DNA of 64,000 nucleotides from Methanobacteriota archaeon. GTDB taxonomy: Archaea; Thermoplasmatota; Poseidoniia; Poseidoniales; Poseidoniaceae. Below are positions 1 to 10,300 of the stretch, piece after piece; positions within the stretch are counted from its first letter, which is position 1; each line of letters starts with the position of its first letter. The position numbers and the translations under genes were made by a program. The DNA lies in NCBI GenBank assembly GCA_004195635.1, contig PSPT01000004.1, forward strand, positions 21,080-85,079. Reading direction: 5' to 3'. The notes under the pieces were generated by a model. The model saw nothing but the letters and a program-made list of their open reading frames with translations, ran no database searches and was not told where the DNA came from.

Positions 1-1420
1 AATCTCTAAAGGATTTGAGGCGCTCTTCCATATTGACTTCAAGTTCAAGTGTAGTTTCGTCGCGAATTAGGTCAAGGTCGGTTTCAAATGTTAGCCTCTC
101 ATTGCGCAAAGTAGCATCGATTTCGGACATTATTGCCTTTCGTGCAGCTTGTTCTCTACTAAGGAATTCAGTTTCAAGACGTTCTGTCCAGTCAACTTTC
201 TCATCTTCGAAGGTGGATGTTAAATTGGCACGAAGTTCATTTTCTTGGTCATAGCGGAAGCGGGAAAGACGATTCTGAATTTCAGCCTCACGAGACATTC
301 TGTATGCTGAAAATTCTTCCTTCATTCGCCTTGAATGTTCTTCCTCTAACTCATCGTTGAGTTTGCGAGTAATATCATCAACTGCTTGAGAGAATGAAAG
401 GTCAAATTTCTCACGAAGTCGAGATTTCCTTCCTTCAAGGCGGTCTGCATAGTCTTCGGACAAATTGCTGTTAATGTGAATTCTCAATTCATCACGACGG
501 CGAGCAACTGCCATTTCGACATCTTCGCGCATTCGTTGTTCCAAGTCTTTTGTTTCATCGCGTAGTCGTCCTTCCAGCTCACCCTGAATTTCGCGAGCAA
601 TTTCCTCTTCAAGGCGATGGCTTCGGCGGTCATACTCGGCACGAAGGCGGGATTCCCTTTGGCGCATTTTTCCTTGCAATTGTGATTCAAGTCGCTTACG
701 AATTCCTCGGCGCAACTGATCTTCACGTTCTGCAAGGCGCGAAACATGTTCATCTTCTAAAGAAGTGATTTCGGATTTTTCAAAATCCTTGAAACGGTTG
801 TCTAATTCATGTTCAATATCCCCTTCAGCCTGACGGATTTTGCTCTGTAATTCTTCATTGAATTCTATTTCTAAGCGTTGGCGCTGAAAATCAATTCGCT
901 TTCGGTATTCGTCATTGACATCTTGTTCAAGTCGGGCGCGAATACGGTCTCGATGCTCTTCAAGGCGACGCTCTTGTTCGACATCTAATTGTTCGCGAAG
1001 AACTTCCTGCTCTCTCTCTAGGCGCAGATTTAATTGTTGACGAAGATTATTCTCTTCTTTTTGTAGTGTTTCAGTTTCCAATTGCGATAATTCGGATTCC
1101 ATCTCTTGGCGCATCTCGCGTTCCAATTGTTCAATGGTCATATTATGTTGATTCTCAAGTTCTGTTGTTATAGCCTGTTGCATTGAGGCAATTCTCTCTG
1201 ATTGTGCCTTCAATTTAAGACGCCTATCTCTGCGCAACCGTGAGCGAAGCCGCTCTTCCTCACGGAATCGTGCAGAGCGATTAGTTGCTCCGTCAAGAGT
1301 TGAAGATGAAGAACTGGTTAAATTAGAGCGCAAAGATGCCAAACTTAGATTGTCACCCTCGGTAATCCTCTTTCGGATTTCCTCAAGAGAGGTCATTTTA
1401 TTGCTATCGCTAACACCCAT
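1..1420 (-). CDS. Long charged coiled-coil protein, C-terminus cut by window edge
   Basis: An open minus-strand frame runs from an ATG at 1420 off the left edge with no stop, about 473 codons. After a Ser/Thr-rich N-terminus (about 45 residues), the translation is almost entirely Glu, Arg, Gln and Leu, with strings such as EREQEVLREQLDVEQERR, as in a very long alpha-helical coiled coil. I see no signal peptide, membrane helix, Cys pair or nucleotide-binding motif in the visible part. An alternative start lies at 1396. It follows the phosphatidyltransferase gene on the same strand with a gap of about 100 bases. I do not recognise a specific family; a structural or scaffold protein is the most that can be inferred. 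A functional domain may lie beyond the edge. Confidence 0.75.
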   Translation of the reverse strand, partial: MGVSDSNKMTSLEEIRKRITEGDNLSLASLRSNLTSSSSSTLDGATNRSARFREEERLRSRLRRDRRLKLKAQSERIASMQQAITTELENQHNMTIEQLEREMRQEMESELSQLETETLQKEENNLRQQLNLRLEREQEVLREQLDVEQERRLEEHRDRIRARLEQDVNDEYRKRIDFQRQRLEIEFNEELQSKIRQAEGDIEHELDNRFKDFEKSEITSLEDEHVSRLAEREDQLRRGIRKRLESQLQGKMRQRESRLRAEYDRRSHRLEEEIAREIQGELEGRLRDETKDLEQRMREDVEMAVARRRDELRIHINSNLSEDYADRLEGRKSRLREKFDLSFSQAVDDITRKLNDELEEEHSRRMKEEFSAYRMSREAEIQNRLSRFRYDQENELRANLTSTFEDEKVDWTERLETEFLSREQAARKAIMSEIDATLRNERLTFETDLDLIRDETTLELEVNMEERLKSFRD

Positions 1421-1522
1421 AGGCACCCATCCCGAATAGTATCGCACTTTACCACTACATAAGTTAGAGGGGTTGCCAAAGAAGATAAATGGCTGCTTTG
1501 ATACCTTCGCATAATCTCCATA

Positions 1523-2404
1523 TTATTCAGAAGAATCATTTTGCAAGGGTGGACAAATGCTCGGCCCAAAAGCAATATATCCAACACAAAGAAGGAATGA
1601 GATGCCAAAGAATACCATGGTGCCCACTCCCGCTGCCTCTTCAATCACTCCAATATTTCCCATTGAATAGCGTAATTGAAGAATTGTTCCAGCCAATAAA
1701 CTTCCTAAAGAAACTATTGACAGCCACATTGGGATTCCACTCTTTAATTTTGAAAGGCGCCGGTCGGATATCATCATTGAACCTGAAAAAAACATTGCTG
1801 GGATGATTAGGAAATCACCCCACGGCTTATTCTCGCCAACTCCCCAACACACATCGCATTCCCAAGTGGTTAATTCAGGACCAATACCTGAAGAAGGTTG
1901 AAGCCAAATAAAACTTGAAAGTGAGAGAAGGAAAATTGCATTTCCTGGTGAAGAAAGGCCGGTAAACCATGAATAAGAAGACCCCGATTCATGCTCAAAT
2001 CTAGCCAAGCGTAGCATCCCGGTAGCAATCACCCAGCCACAGGCAATTGCAAGTCCTAGCGTCCACAAAGGAGTTGCTTCTCCCATTCGCCCAAAAAGTA
2101 CAAAAATTAGCAAACTTGGTGCTACTGCAAAAGATAAACAATCAGACATTATATCAAGGCTACCACCGAGAAGTTGCTGCTTTGAGTATTTTCTTGCCAC
2201 AGGGCCATCAATAACATCGCCAATCATTGACATGATAATACACAATTGCGCTGCCCATAAATACTCGCTACGAATACCGGCTTGGTATGGATTTCGAAGA
2301 TCATCAACTGCGAGAATAATGAACATAATTGATAAGGTACCAAAAAGAGCATTTGTGAGCGTAATATAATCGGCTAAGCCCATCATTCTGAATGTGGTAC
2401 GCAC
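1523..2404 (-). CDS. pssA: CDP-alcohol phosphatidyltransferase, archaetidylserine synthase-like
   Basis: Probably transfers a CDP-activated archaeal lipid onto a polar alcohol such as serine, in the membrane. The family signature is complete: D63-x2-D66-G67-x2-A70-R71-x8-G80-x3-D84-x3-D88, the acidic residues that bind the metal and CDP. Several hydrophobic helices surround it, and 293 residues fits the PssA-like branch. The substrate cannot be fixed from sequence: serine is the best guess from the length and overall similarity to PssA, but glycerol phosphate or inositol phosphate members share the motif. The start at 2404 is the first Met; Met7 and Met8 are alternatives. It lies between the zinc-ribbon gene (138-base gap) and the coiled-coil gene on the same strand. 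Confidence 0.82.
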   Translation of the reverse strand: MRTTFRMMGLADYITLTNALFGTLSIMFIILAVDDLRNPYQAGIRSEYLWAAQLCIIMSMIGDVIDGPVARKYSKQQLLGGSLDIMSDCLSFAVAPSLLIFVLFGRMGEATPLWTLGLAIACGWVIATGMLRLARFEHESGSSYSWFTGLSSPGNAIFLLSLSSFIWLQPSSGIGPELTTWECDVCWGVGENKPWGDFLIIPAMFFSGSMMISDRRLSKLKSGIPMWLSIVSLGSLLAGTILQLRYSMGNIGVIEEAAGVGTMVFFGISFLLCVGYIAFGPSICPPLQNDSSE

Positions 2405-2542
2405 TAAAACCCCTCCCTCGTAATTGTTGCCAATAATTCAACCGTTTTGAATACTACCCACCATAGATGATATTAGATAAGTTTCACAACTTGAAATTAA
2501 TTATTCACGGGATGTCGGTGAAATAATATGCGTCTTTGATTT

Positions 2543-2962
2543 TCAAAAAGACACTTTAAATGATATTGAACATGCAGGACAACTAATTTGTCGACTACCA
2601 GGGCGCTTGGATAATCTCATTTTACGGTCGCATGAAGGACATTGTACTTCTGCCTTGGGAATGTGGGGGGTGACTAGAAATTGGCTCTCGCAACTTGAAC
2701 ACTGGAGGTTTGCTGGACGCTTGTCAACTCCAACTAATAGTAAACTACTACAAGTTTTACAACGTATTTTTTCAGCGATCCAAGCTCTCCTTGTTGGGGG
2801 GTGGTCAACCTTCACATGGGCATCGCAAAGCACACATTCAATCTCACCTAACTGCGCAGGAAGTAATCCTCCACACTTCGGGCACGAGAGATCTGGTGTT
2901 TCTATTTTTGATTCAACATCAAGAGATTCGTCATCCATTTCAAATCCTCCAATATCAATCAT
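2543..2962 (-). CDS. Multi zinc-ribbon protein
   Basis: A 139-residue protein with six CxxC knuckles (CPKC, CVLC, CKTC, CSSC, CPSC, CPAC), enough for three tandem zinc ribbons after a short acidic N-terminus. No enzyme motif, signal peptide or membrane helix is seen. Its start codon shares one base with the stop of the upstream regulator gene (TAATG), so the two are probably translationally coupled. Such ribbon stacks usually bind nucleic acid or partner proteins; the function here is unknown. Confidence 0.75.
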   Translation of the reverse strand: MIDIGGFEMDDESLDVESKIETPDLSCPKCGGLLPAQLGEIECVLCDAHVKVDHPPTRRAWIAEKIRCKTCSSLLLVGVDKRPANLQCSSCESQFLVTPHIPKAEVQCPSCDRKMRLSKRPGSRQISCPACSISFKVSF

Positions 2963-3465
2963 TAACGAGATTTTGTAAGTAATAATAGCCCACCTGGTAC
3001 AAAGGTGAAAGGAAGGGAGAGATTAACACCATGGTGGTGTGCAATATTTTCAATTGCCTTGCGGGTATTTACGATGTCACTTGCATCATTACTGTTCAAT
3101 GGTACAAACTCGAACTTGGCTCCTGATTCGAGCAAGGCGACCATTTCGACAGGAATATTTTCTGCCCAAGAAGGTGCAGTCAGAGTACCGCTAGGGGATT
3201 GTGATTTTTGGGGCGAAGGTATTTCACCATCTATTTTAGATAATATTCGCCACCATCGAGCACGCCCTTCATCACGATGGTTTTCAATTAGACCTGCTTT
3301 TACCATTTGGCCTAAATGATGGTACAAATGATAGCGTGTAACATTCAATTTCTTTTCGAGGGATACAGTTGCTAATTCATCTTCTTTTGATAATTCAGCA
3401 TACAAATCGTGGCGAGTTGGGTGAGCCAAAGCAATAAGCCTAGGGTCTCCTCGAATCTTACTCAT
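2962..3465 (-). CDS. ArsR-like winged-helix transcriptional regulator
   Basis: A 167-residue protein whose first 75 residues form a typical winged helix: a helix with LAHPTRHDLYAEL, the recognition helix region VTRYHLYHHLGQMVKAGLI, then a wing around DEGRARWW. The C-terminal 90 residues are not recognised. There is no Cys in the protein, so a Cys-based metal sensor as in classical ArsR/CadC is unlikely; His-rich spots (HLYHH, AHHHG) could bind metal. It lies 56 bases downstream of the P1B ATPase gene and overlaps the zinc-ribbon gene by one base, so an operon is likely and it may regulate the ATPase. That link is inference. Confidence 0.78.
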   Translation of the reverse strand: MSKIRGDPRLIALAHPTRHDLYAELSKEDELATVSLEKKLNVTRYHLYHHLGQMVKAGLIENHRDEGRARWWRILSKIDGEIPSPQKSQSPSGTLTAPSWAENIPVEMVALLESGAKFEFVPLNSNDASDIVNTRKAIENIAHHHGVNLSLPFTFVPGGLLLLTKSR

Positions 3466-3521
3466 TTTGCCGCCCCATACGCTTCGCTATTTGGCCGGAA
3501 TATATCAATGGCTCGTCAATT

Positions 3522-6302
3522 TTACATAGATGCCCTTTGTGCTAATAGGGCAATAAATGCTTTTTTAGTATCATAAAATAACCCAATAAATAAATCTCTT
3601 AATAAAGCAATTGTGCCGCTATTACCCGATAATCTTGCGCTATTGAGAATCACCAATATTGCACTTGCCTCATGTGCCAACACTCCAATCCAAATTTGGT
3701 CATTAATTCCCGAAAGAACTGTCCAAACTAATATTGCGGTAACACCAACTGAAATAATTATGTTTTGCCGTACAACCGCCCTTGCTCTACGTGCAATAGC
3801 GATTAAGCGCGATAATTGTTGTGGATCTTCGCTTGGAATTAGGACATCAGCGGCATCTAAGTTTACCTGTTCCCCACTTCCTACTGCAACACCTACATCT
3901 GATTTGGCTAATGCTGTAGAATCATTAAAGCCATCACCGGCCATTAGTACAATGTGGGTATTTGCGCGACCCTCGACCCAAGATGCCTTGGATTCGGGGT
4001 CCATTTCACCCCTGCAAGCAGCCTCTGGGATGCCAATGCTCGGACCGAAGTTTGCAACTGCTGCAGAAGTATCGCCAGATAATAGCTCAATGTTTATTTT
4101 CATTGAATATAAGTCCCTTATTAGTTGCCCTGCTCCATTGCGAACATCATCGTGAACAAAGGATAATAATGCAAGTGCTTTTCCATCCCTTGCCAAAACA
4201 GAAACCCCATATCCCGATATTTGTGCTTCAAGGTTGGCTTGTTCTATTTCTTCAGGGATTTCTATTCCCTCCTCAAGTAACCAATCCATTCGTCCAATCA
4301 TTACTTTCTTGCTTGAGAATTTACCATGAACGCCCGCTTTGGCATCAGTCAGTCCGGTGATTTTACTTGGATTCAAATTTAATTCGTTGGCATGATTGCG
4401 GATTACTGCAGCATATGGATGGTTTGAGCGTAATTCGAGGCCAGAGGCTAAACGTATTATTGATTCCATCTTTTTGCCCTTTGCAATAATTACTTCATTT
4501 AATCGTGGGTGTCCACTAGTAAGCGTACCGGTTTTATCGAGCAAAGCAAGATTTACTCGTGCAGTTCGTTCAAGAACATCGCCTCCACGAACGATCATTC
4601 CTTGATGTGCAGCATTTGATAGCGACGCTGCATGAGGAATTGGAGCTGCAAGTAATAGAGCACAAGGGCAAGCAACTACCCAAAGTAATAGCATTATTTT
4701 CCAATTTGAAACATCTCCAGAAAGGAACCATGCCAATGGTGCACCGATTAAAACAATAGGAATCCAAATAGCAGTAAAAACTTCAACCAGTGATTGCAAT
4801 CGAGGCGGTTGGTCGCGGAATGTATGTACCTGCTCAATTAATCCTGACAGACGTGTATCCTCGCCCACTGCTATTGCAACTATTACAATTGGGCCTCTTT
4901 TCAGCACTAAACCAGCCTCAACAATATCGCCAGATGTAACACGCACAGGGAGTGATTCACCAGTCAATGGAGCCTTGTCTAGTGAGCCTATGCCTTCAAC
5001 TATTTTCCCATCCACCGGTATTAATTCGCCACTCCTAACCTCAACCTTATCGCCCAATTGAATTAATTCCAAAGGCACTTCTTCAAACCCATCAGATAAC
5101 TTTTGCGAATGGAGGGGAGTAGATGGTGTACTAGTGAGGGCTGATGCTTCTGAAAGAGAGGATATGTCAAAACCTTTTGCAATTACACTTGGAGAGGGGG
5201 CCTCATTCAGTAACCTAGCCGTTCGAGGAAGTCTGTCAAGACCACCCTGCATTGCTTTTCGTGCCTTGACCAAAGCATCGCCCTCCATATGCGAGGTTAA
5301 TGCTTCAAGAACAACCACTAACAAAGCCTCAGTCCAAGCCCCAAGCCAACATGCACCTATTACTGCAAGAGAGGTCAAAATTTGAAAACCAAGTTGACGG
5401 TTACGAATGCTCGCCCATGCTTCCATAAACATTATTCTCCCTCCAATGATTACACCAGGGAGTCCAACTATTGCCAATGCCCACGGTGGTGATGAGGTGA
5501 GTTCCAATACAAGTGCAATTAGCATCAATGGTATTGCAATGCCCGCTCCAATGAGTCTTTTTTGGTCGGGGCGAAGTTTGATTGATGTTGATGAATGAAG
5601 TTCTATTTCTCTTCCGGTTAAATTCTGTAGGGCATCATTCCTTGCTTTGACTACATTGGAGGAAGAATCAATAGGTACTTGAATAATTATTCGCTCATCG
5701 GAAGTAATGTCTACATCAAGAAGTCCCGGTTGATTCTTTAGCATCTTTTCTAATCTGCGCATATCCATTGAAAGACGTTCTCCGAGACGAGTTGCGTTGA
5801 CACCACCCATCTCTAACCATTCTATTTCTGGTGCGTGTCCCAAACTAGTCAATATTGAATTTACTTGATATATACTTCCAGCCTCAAAATTGAAATCCAA
5901 GGAAACCGTGGCATTAGTGGCAGAAACCTCACACCCTTCCACCGAAGGAAGGCGAAGCAGTGCTTTAGTTGCTTTCATAGCACAATCGGGACAATCTAAT
6001 CCGCGCAGACCCCATCCTACCTTTTCAACACCTGCAATAGACATTTTTGATAATAGATCATCAAATGGAGTCAAGACTTCAACCGGCTCAGTTATTTCCT
6101 GTATATTATTTTCATCAGATAACATCTCTAACTTGATTCCTGCTTGTTTATTGGCAGTAATAGCGGAAGTGGTGGCAGTGATTGGAGTGGCATTCTTCGC
6201 CTCGGATGAAGTAGGGGGGACTGCAATTTCATCCTCGAGAAAAAGGAAATCTTCGCCCTCATCACCCTTAGGCATGGTCGATGTGGCGTGGCACCCCGAC
6301 AT
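3522..6302 (-). CDS. P1B-type heavy-metal-transporting ATPase
   Basis: A 926-residue P-type ATPase that should export a soft transition metal across the cytoplasmic membrane. Visible elements: a Ser/Thr/Glu-rich N-terminus, one heavy-metal-associated domain with C104-x2-C107 (GLDCPDCAM), the membrane metal motif C545-P-C547, the phosphorylation site D589-KTGT, a nucleotide-domain HP motif (SNHPYA), and GDGFND at 789-794. The last membrane pair carries HEASAILVILNS from H877. CPC in helix 6 is typical of Cu or Zn/Cd pumps, whereas a HE motif in helix 8 recalls the P1B-4 HEGG motif, so metal choice is uncertain. It is followed on the same strand by an ArsR-like regulator, which fits a metal-response operon. 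Confidence 0.9.
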   Translation of the reverse strand: MSGCHATSTMPKGDEGEDFLFLEDEIAVPPTSSEAKNATPITATTSAITANKQAGIKLEMLSDENNIQEITEPVEVLTPFDDLLSKMSIAGVEKVGWGLRGLDCPDCAMKATKALLRLPSVEGCEVSATNATVSLDFNFEAGSIYQVNSILTSLGHAPEIEWLEMGGVNATRLGERLSMDMRRLEKMLKNQPGLLDVDITSDERIIIQVPIDSSSNVVKARNDALQNLTGREIELHSSTSIKLRPDQKRLIGAGIAIPLMLIALVLELTSSPPWALAIVGLPGVIIGGRIMFMEAWASIRNRQLGFQILTSLAVIGACWLGAWTEALLVVVLEALTSHMEGDALVKARKAMQGGLDRLPRTARLLNEAPSPSVIAKGFDISSLSEASALTSTPSTPLHSQKLSDGFEEVPLELIQLGDKVEVRSGELIPVDGKIVEGIGSLDKAPLTGESLPVRVTSGDIVEAGLVLKRGPIVIVAIAVGEDTRLSGLIEQVHTFRDQPPRLQSLVEVFTAIWIPIVLIGAPLAWFLSGDVSNWKIMLLLWVVACPCALLLAAPIPHAASLSNAAHQGMIVRGGDVLERTARVNLALLDKTGTLTSGHPRLNEVIIAKGKKMESIIRLASGLELRSNHPYAAVIRNHANELNLNPSKITGLTDAKAGVHGKFSSKKVMIGRMDWLLEEGIEIPEEIEQANLEAQISGYGVSVLARDGKALALLSFVHDDVRNGAGQLIRDLYSMKINIELLSGDTSAAVANFGPSIGIPEAACRGEMDPESKASWVEGRANTHIVLMAGDGFNDSTALAKSDVGVAVGSGEQVNLDAADVLIPSEDPQQLSRLIAIARRARAVVRQNIIISVGVTAILVWTVLSGINDQIWIGVLAHEASAILVILNSARLSGNSGTIALLRDLFIGLFYDTKKAFIALLAQRASM

Positions 6303-6361
6303 GAACTTACGGGCAATAAAACAAGTGAAAGGTTCATTGATTATGACATATTAGAACAATT

Positions 6362-7090
6362 ATGGGACTTTTACCAATGGGCTGGATTCCAAAGGCAGTG
6401 GCCATTGACATTGATGGCACGATTACCGATACGAATAGAGCCCTTCACCCTCATGCGGTTAGTGCACTAAGGATGATAGAAGATTGTGGGGTTCCAGTCA
6501 TATTCTCAACCGGAAATGTCCGGCCAGTAACCTATGGCCTTTGGCGACTAATGCAGTTGAGCGGCCCGATGGTTTGTGAAAATGGAGGGGTTGTTTGGGA
6601 CCCCAATAGCGGCCGAATTGAGATTAGAGCCAGCGGCACTCAAGCAAAAGAGGCTGCAGAATGGCTGGCACAACATATCCCTGGACTTGATGCTAAAGGA
6701 ATTGGTTCAAATGCTTGGCGAGAAAGTGAATGGTGTTTGAAACCGAGTGAAAATTATGAATTAATTTGTGATTTCATAGAAAAAAGTAAATGGGATAATT
6801 TGAATGTTGTAAGAACAGGATTTGCGATACACCTCATGGAGCCGCACCTCTCAAAGGGTGAGGGGCTTAAAGTGGCTCTTGAATGGCTTGGTATTTCTGC
6901 TTCGGATGTATTAGCAATCGGGGATGCACCTAATGACATTCCTATGTTCAATTTAGTGGGGCACTCCGTCGCCGTTGGAGGAGCATATGGCGTAACTATT
7001 GAGAATGCAACAATTTCTTCCGAGTTGCCTCATTGTGAAACTGTAATTGAGATTGCTAATGAGATAAAAAATAATTGTAAATCTGTTTGA
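6362..7090 (+). CDS. pgp: Phosphoglycolate phosphatase, archaeal HAD type
   Basis: A HAD-superfamily hydrolase matching the archaeal phosphoglycolate phosphatase family (Thermoplasma TA0175 type), which dephosphorylates 2-phosphoglycolate. Motif I is D16-x-D18-G-T, motif II is the Thr of STGNV, motif III the Lys of the GEGLK region, and motif IV G187-D188-A-P-N-D192. Between motifs II and III lies a C2-type cap with the conserved VCENGG stretch. Length (242 residues) is normal, and the Met6 start at 6377 is equally possible. It is transcribed divergently from the metal ATPase with only 59 bases between starts. Other small phosphate esters could also be substrates. Confidence 0.85.
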   Translation: MGLLPMGWIPKAVAIDIDGTITDTNRALHPHAVSALRMIEDCGVPVIFSTGNVRPVTYGLWRLMQLSGPMVCENGGVVWDPNSGRIEIRASGTQAKEAAEWLAQHIPGLDAKGIGSNAWRESEWCLKPSENYELICDFIEKSKWDNLNVVRTGFAIHLMEPHLSKGEGLKVALEWLGISASDVLAIGDAPNDIPMFNLVGHSVAVGGAYGVTIENATISSELPHCETVIEIANEIKNNCKSV

Positions 7091-7161
7091 AAATCAAGTG
7101 AAATAATGTTCTATTAATGCGGGAATTTAAACTAGGGTAGAAAATCAAACAAATAGAAAAT

Positions 7162-7247
7162 TGGTGCAGGAGACAGGATTCGAACCTGTGAAGCAGTACG
7201 CAATGGAACTTGAGTCCATCCCCTTTGACCGACTCGGGTACTCCTGC
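7162..7247 (-). tRNA. tRNA-Leu, anticodon CAA
   Basis: Read on the minus strand, a seven-pair acceptor stem (GCAGGAG with CTCCTGC) closes a class II tRNA with a long variable arm. The anticodon stem ATGGA/TCCAT holds the loop CTCAAGT, giving anticodon CAA for the Leu codon TTG. The T arm CAGGTTCGAATCCTG is canonical. The discriminator is A at 7165, and CCA is encoded at 7164-7162. No intron is seen. Confidence 0.95.
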
Positions 7248-7302
7248 AGTAAGCCCTGCGACATGAAAGGTATTGTTGATAGTTGCGCTTGAAAAATGTG
7301 TG

Positions 7303-7316
7303 AAATAAATAATTTA
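7303..7316 (-). promoter_or_regulatory. Possible TATA element for tRNA-Leu
   Basis: An AT-only stretch lies about 60 bases upstream of the tRNA-Leu 5' end on the minus strand and resembles an archaeal TATA box. It would put transcription start about 25-30 bases downstream and leave a short leader. This is pattern matching only. Confidence 0.3.
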
Positions 7317-7350
7317 TCACACAAAAAGAAAGGGAGGGGAAGGCATTGGC

Positions 7351-10300
7351 CTATTCTTCTTGAGAGTAATGCAAGTTTTCATATTCCCTTTCGGATTCAG
7401 ATGAAATGCCAATATTTGCTGAGAAGTTTCGACTCCTAATTAAGATAAATACGGCAAGGCTGAGGAAGAGGACAATAATGGACAAAGTTGAGTATAATAA
7501 TGCAGCATTTTCCCCTTGGATTGGATCTGCTTGGATTTCAAAATTAATCAATTGTGAGTCATTATATCCTTCAATAATGATAGTAAATTCATAATCTCCA
7601 TCCCTCCATGATTCAACTGATAATATAAGATATTCACTCTCCAAGGAATTTAGATTTGCTGATATTTCATCCATCACGACCTCTCCTTCAAGAAGTTGAA
7701 GTGTGACTTTGCCGTCATAATATCCAAAATTGTGAAGGGTGGCATTTACAGTAAGCATATCCCCCACATGACTTGGATTACTGGCTGATATTTCTATGAG
7801 GCGTGGTACAAATTGATAAATTAATAACTTAGGCTTTTGCTTACTATTATTACTTCCAGTACCAATCAACTCATTGCCGGCAATATCGGTTGCCGAAATC
7901 CAGACAAAAAGGTTATACTCCTCGCTTAAGTCAATATCATTTGGTAATGAAATATTCAATACAACATCATAATACCAAATTCCATCTGCATGGGTGAGTA
8001 AATTACAAATTGCTATTCCCATCCCTTCTATTTCTTCATATTCAGCTCCTGTTATTTGCCAATTTATCTTGACATCTGAATTCATCTGCTGAGGTTCATT
8101 TATTTGAAATGTAAGAGGGATCATTTGCATTTGGTCTGTACGAATACTTTGGAGTGATGCTAGAGGGAGAGATAGGCGTGGGCTCTCATCATCAAGTATC
8201 ACCTCTCGCTGAATGTGTGAAATTTGAAATCCAGAATAATTGATTTCACCTATTACATTCAATTCGGCTTGAGCATTTAGGAAGATTGAACCATTGAATA
8301 TTATTTGCATCAGTACCGGTTGGGCATTTGCGTGGTAATAATACTGCATTGATTGGTCAATAATTCCACCATCCACATTTATCATTATTTCCATATCAAT
8401 ATTTATGGGAATATTTGTGCCCTGATAAACCGGTATTACTGTTAATTCAACTATATCATCATCAGAGATATGCAATACTTCCCCATATACGCCCCCATAA
8501 GGCTCTGTAGTATCGATTAGAGAAATTTCAATTAGTTCAATTTCATTTAAATAATTCCATTCAAGAGGAGTTAAATGACCCGTACCAAGACCTACTTCTT
8601 GACCTAAATCAATTACAGATAAACTAGGAACCCATGTCTGATTTGCTAGTGCCCCACTAGAACTCCAAGGGATTACAAATGAAAACTCCACTTCCCACCT
8701 ATCATGTTGTCCCGGTTGAGTGATTGGTTGAAAGGTAACTTCTACTTGTGAAAAACAGTCTTGATCAGCATTGATGCGTTCATCCCAAGGTTGCCAAGAT
8801 ATACTACAATTTGTACCATCAATATCACCGGTGAGGTCTAACAAGATTTCATCGAGACTTTGCAAACCGTTTTCCTCTTCAATAATTAGACCAAAAGTGT
8901 GCACTTGCCCAGGTAATATCTTACCATCTCTCAAGTCTAAAGTCAAATCAGTCCAGGAAAGTAAAGTTGGAGTATCAGGCATTACTACTATTGTAGCCAA
9001 ATCATTACCAAGTCCAAAAGAACCTCCAAATCCGTCTGTTTGCCATTCTGTATTTCCTTCAATGGGGATAGGGTTGCCTGCAAGATCAGATCCGGTTATG
9101 TACAAACTGATTAGACCAGATGAATCATTTTCTCCGAGTGCATCATTAGATACTAATAGAGGGAAATCAACAGTTTGCCGCACTGAAGCCTTGGATAATT
9201 GGGCAATGATTGTGCGATACTCCGATTCCTCTGCGATGCTGTTTTCATTAATATCATCTATTTCTTGCATCCAATAGTGTAATTCAAGGCTATCGTTTGA
9301 GCGAACCGATTCTATCACTTCTATTGATAGAGGCAAGGTCCTGTTTTGATACCAAATATGATTATCAGCAGGTTGTTGCCCACCGGGTGGACTGACCATC
9401 AATAATCCAAGTGAAGGGGCTTCGGAATCCCAGATAACATCAACCCACTCGGTCAATGTTCGGTCAATAGCGCCACCTAATGCTGCATCACCAATCGGAA
9501 TTACACTTGAGCGTATGCCAATTCTTTGGCCAGAACTCAAAATGCTATTATCTGCATTGGGTAGTTCAATCAGCCCAGTCCAATCACCAGTATTTGTAAC
9601 AGAAAAGGAATAATTATTTTTCCAATAGGCTGGGTTTTCGGTATAGGTTGTGATGTTAGTTGAAGTATTTGTTATTGGGATATACTCGTCCTCATAATTC
9701 TCTAGTTCAACTAAAATATTTGCATTTGGTGCGCCAATTCCAAGATTAGGTGAACCCGCAAAGCGGACAAAACCTGAAACTTGAATTGAAGAATTTGCCA
9801 TTACTGGCAAGGGGTAATCGGGATTCCCTACATCACTTAGGAGTTGGTTTTTCTCTAGCAACAGAACTTGAAATTGAGTTGACTCCATATCGATTTCCAT
9901 TGCAGGACCGGTTGAGCCTCCAGCCCTAACTACAGTTGGACCCAATGGGGTATCCGGAGGTTCTGTAGTTTCCGTCATCCACCAAAGGTTATCTTGGTGA
10001 CCATGTTTCCACTGCGGGATAAACTCCCAACCTATTTTATAATGGCTTTTTAATGATGCACCAGAAGGGTACTGGATAGTTGTGCCGTTTAGCATTAATA
10101 GGTCCGAACCGGCTAATTGTTCGACCAAAGGCGGTGTATGAGAAGTGTTGATGCTAATAATTATTTCAGCAAGACTTAGGTTTCTTGTTGTGCTAACATA
10201 AAGGTTGATGTTTTCAAAAGAAGAATTCGAAAACATATGTTGATGCTCGGTCCAAATTGTATAAGATTGTCCTGTTGGAAACAAAGTTTCAGGTTGAGAA

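Noticed and set aside
7132-7320. Minus-strand 62-codon frame over the tRNA-Leu locus
   Set aside because: It is entirely explained by tRNA-Leu and its flanks.
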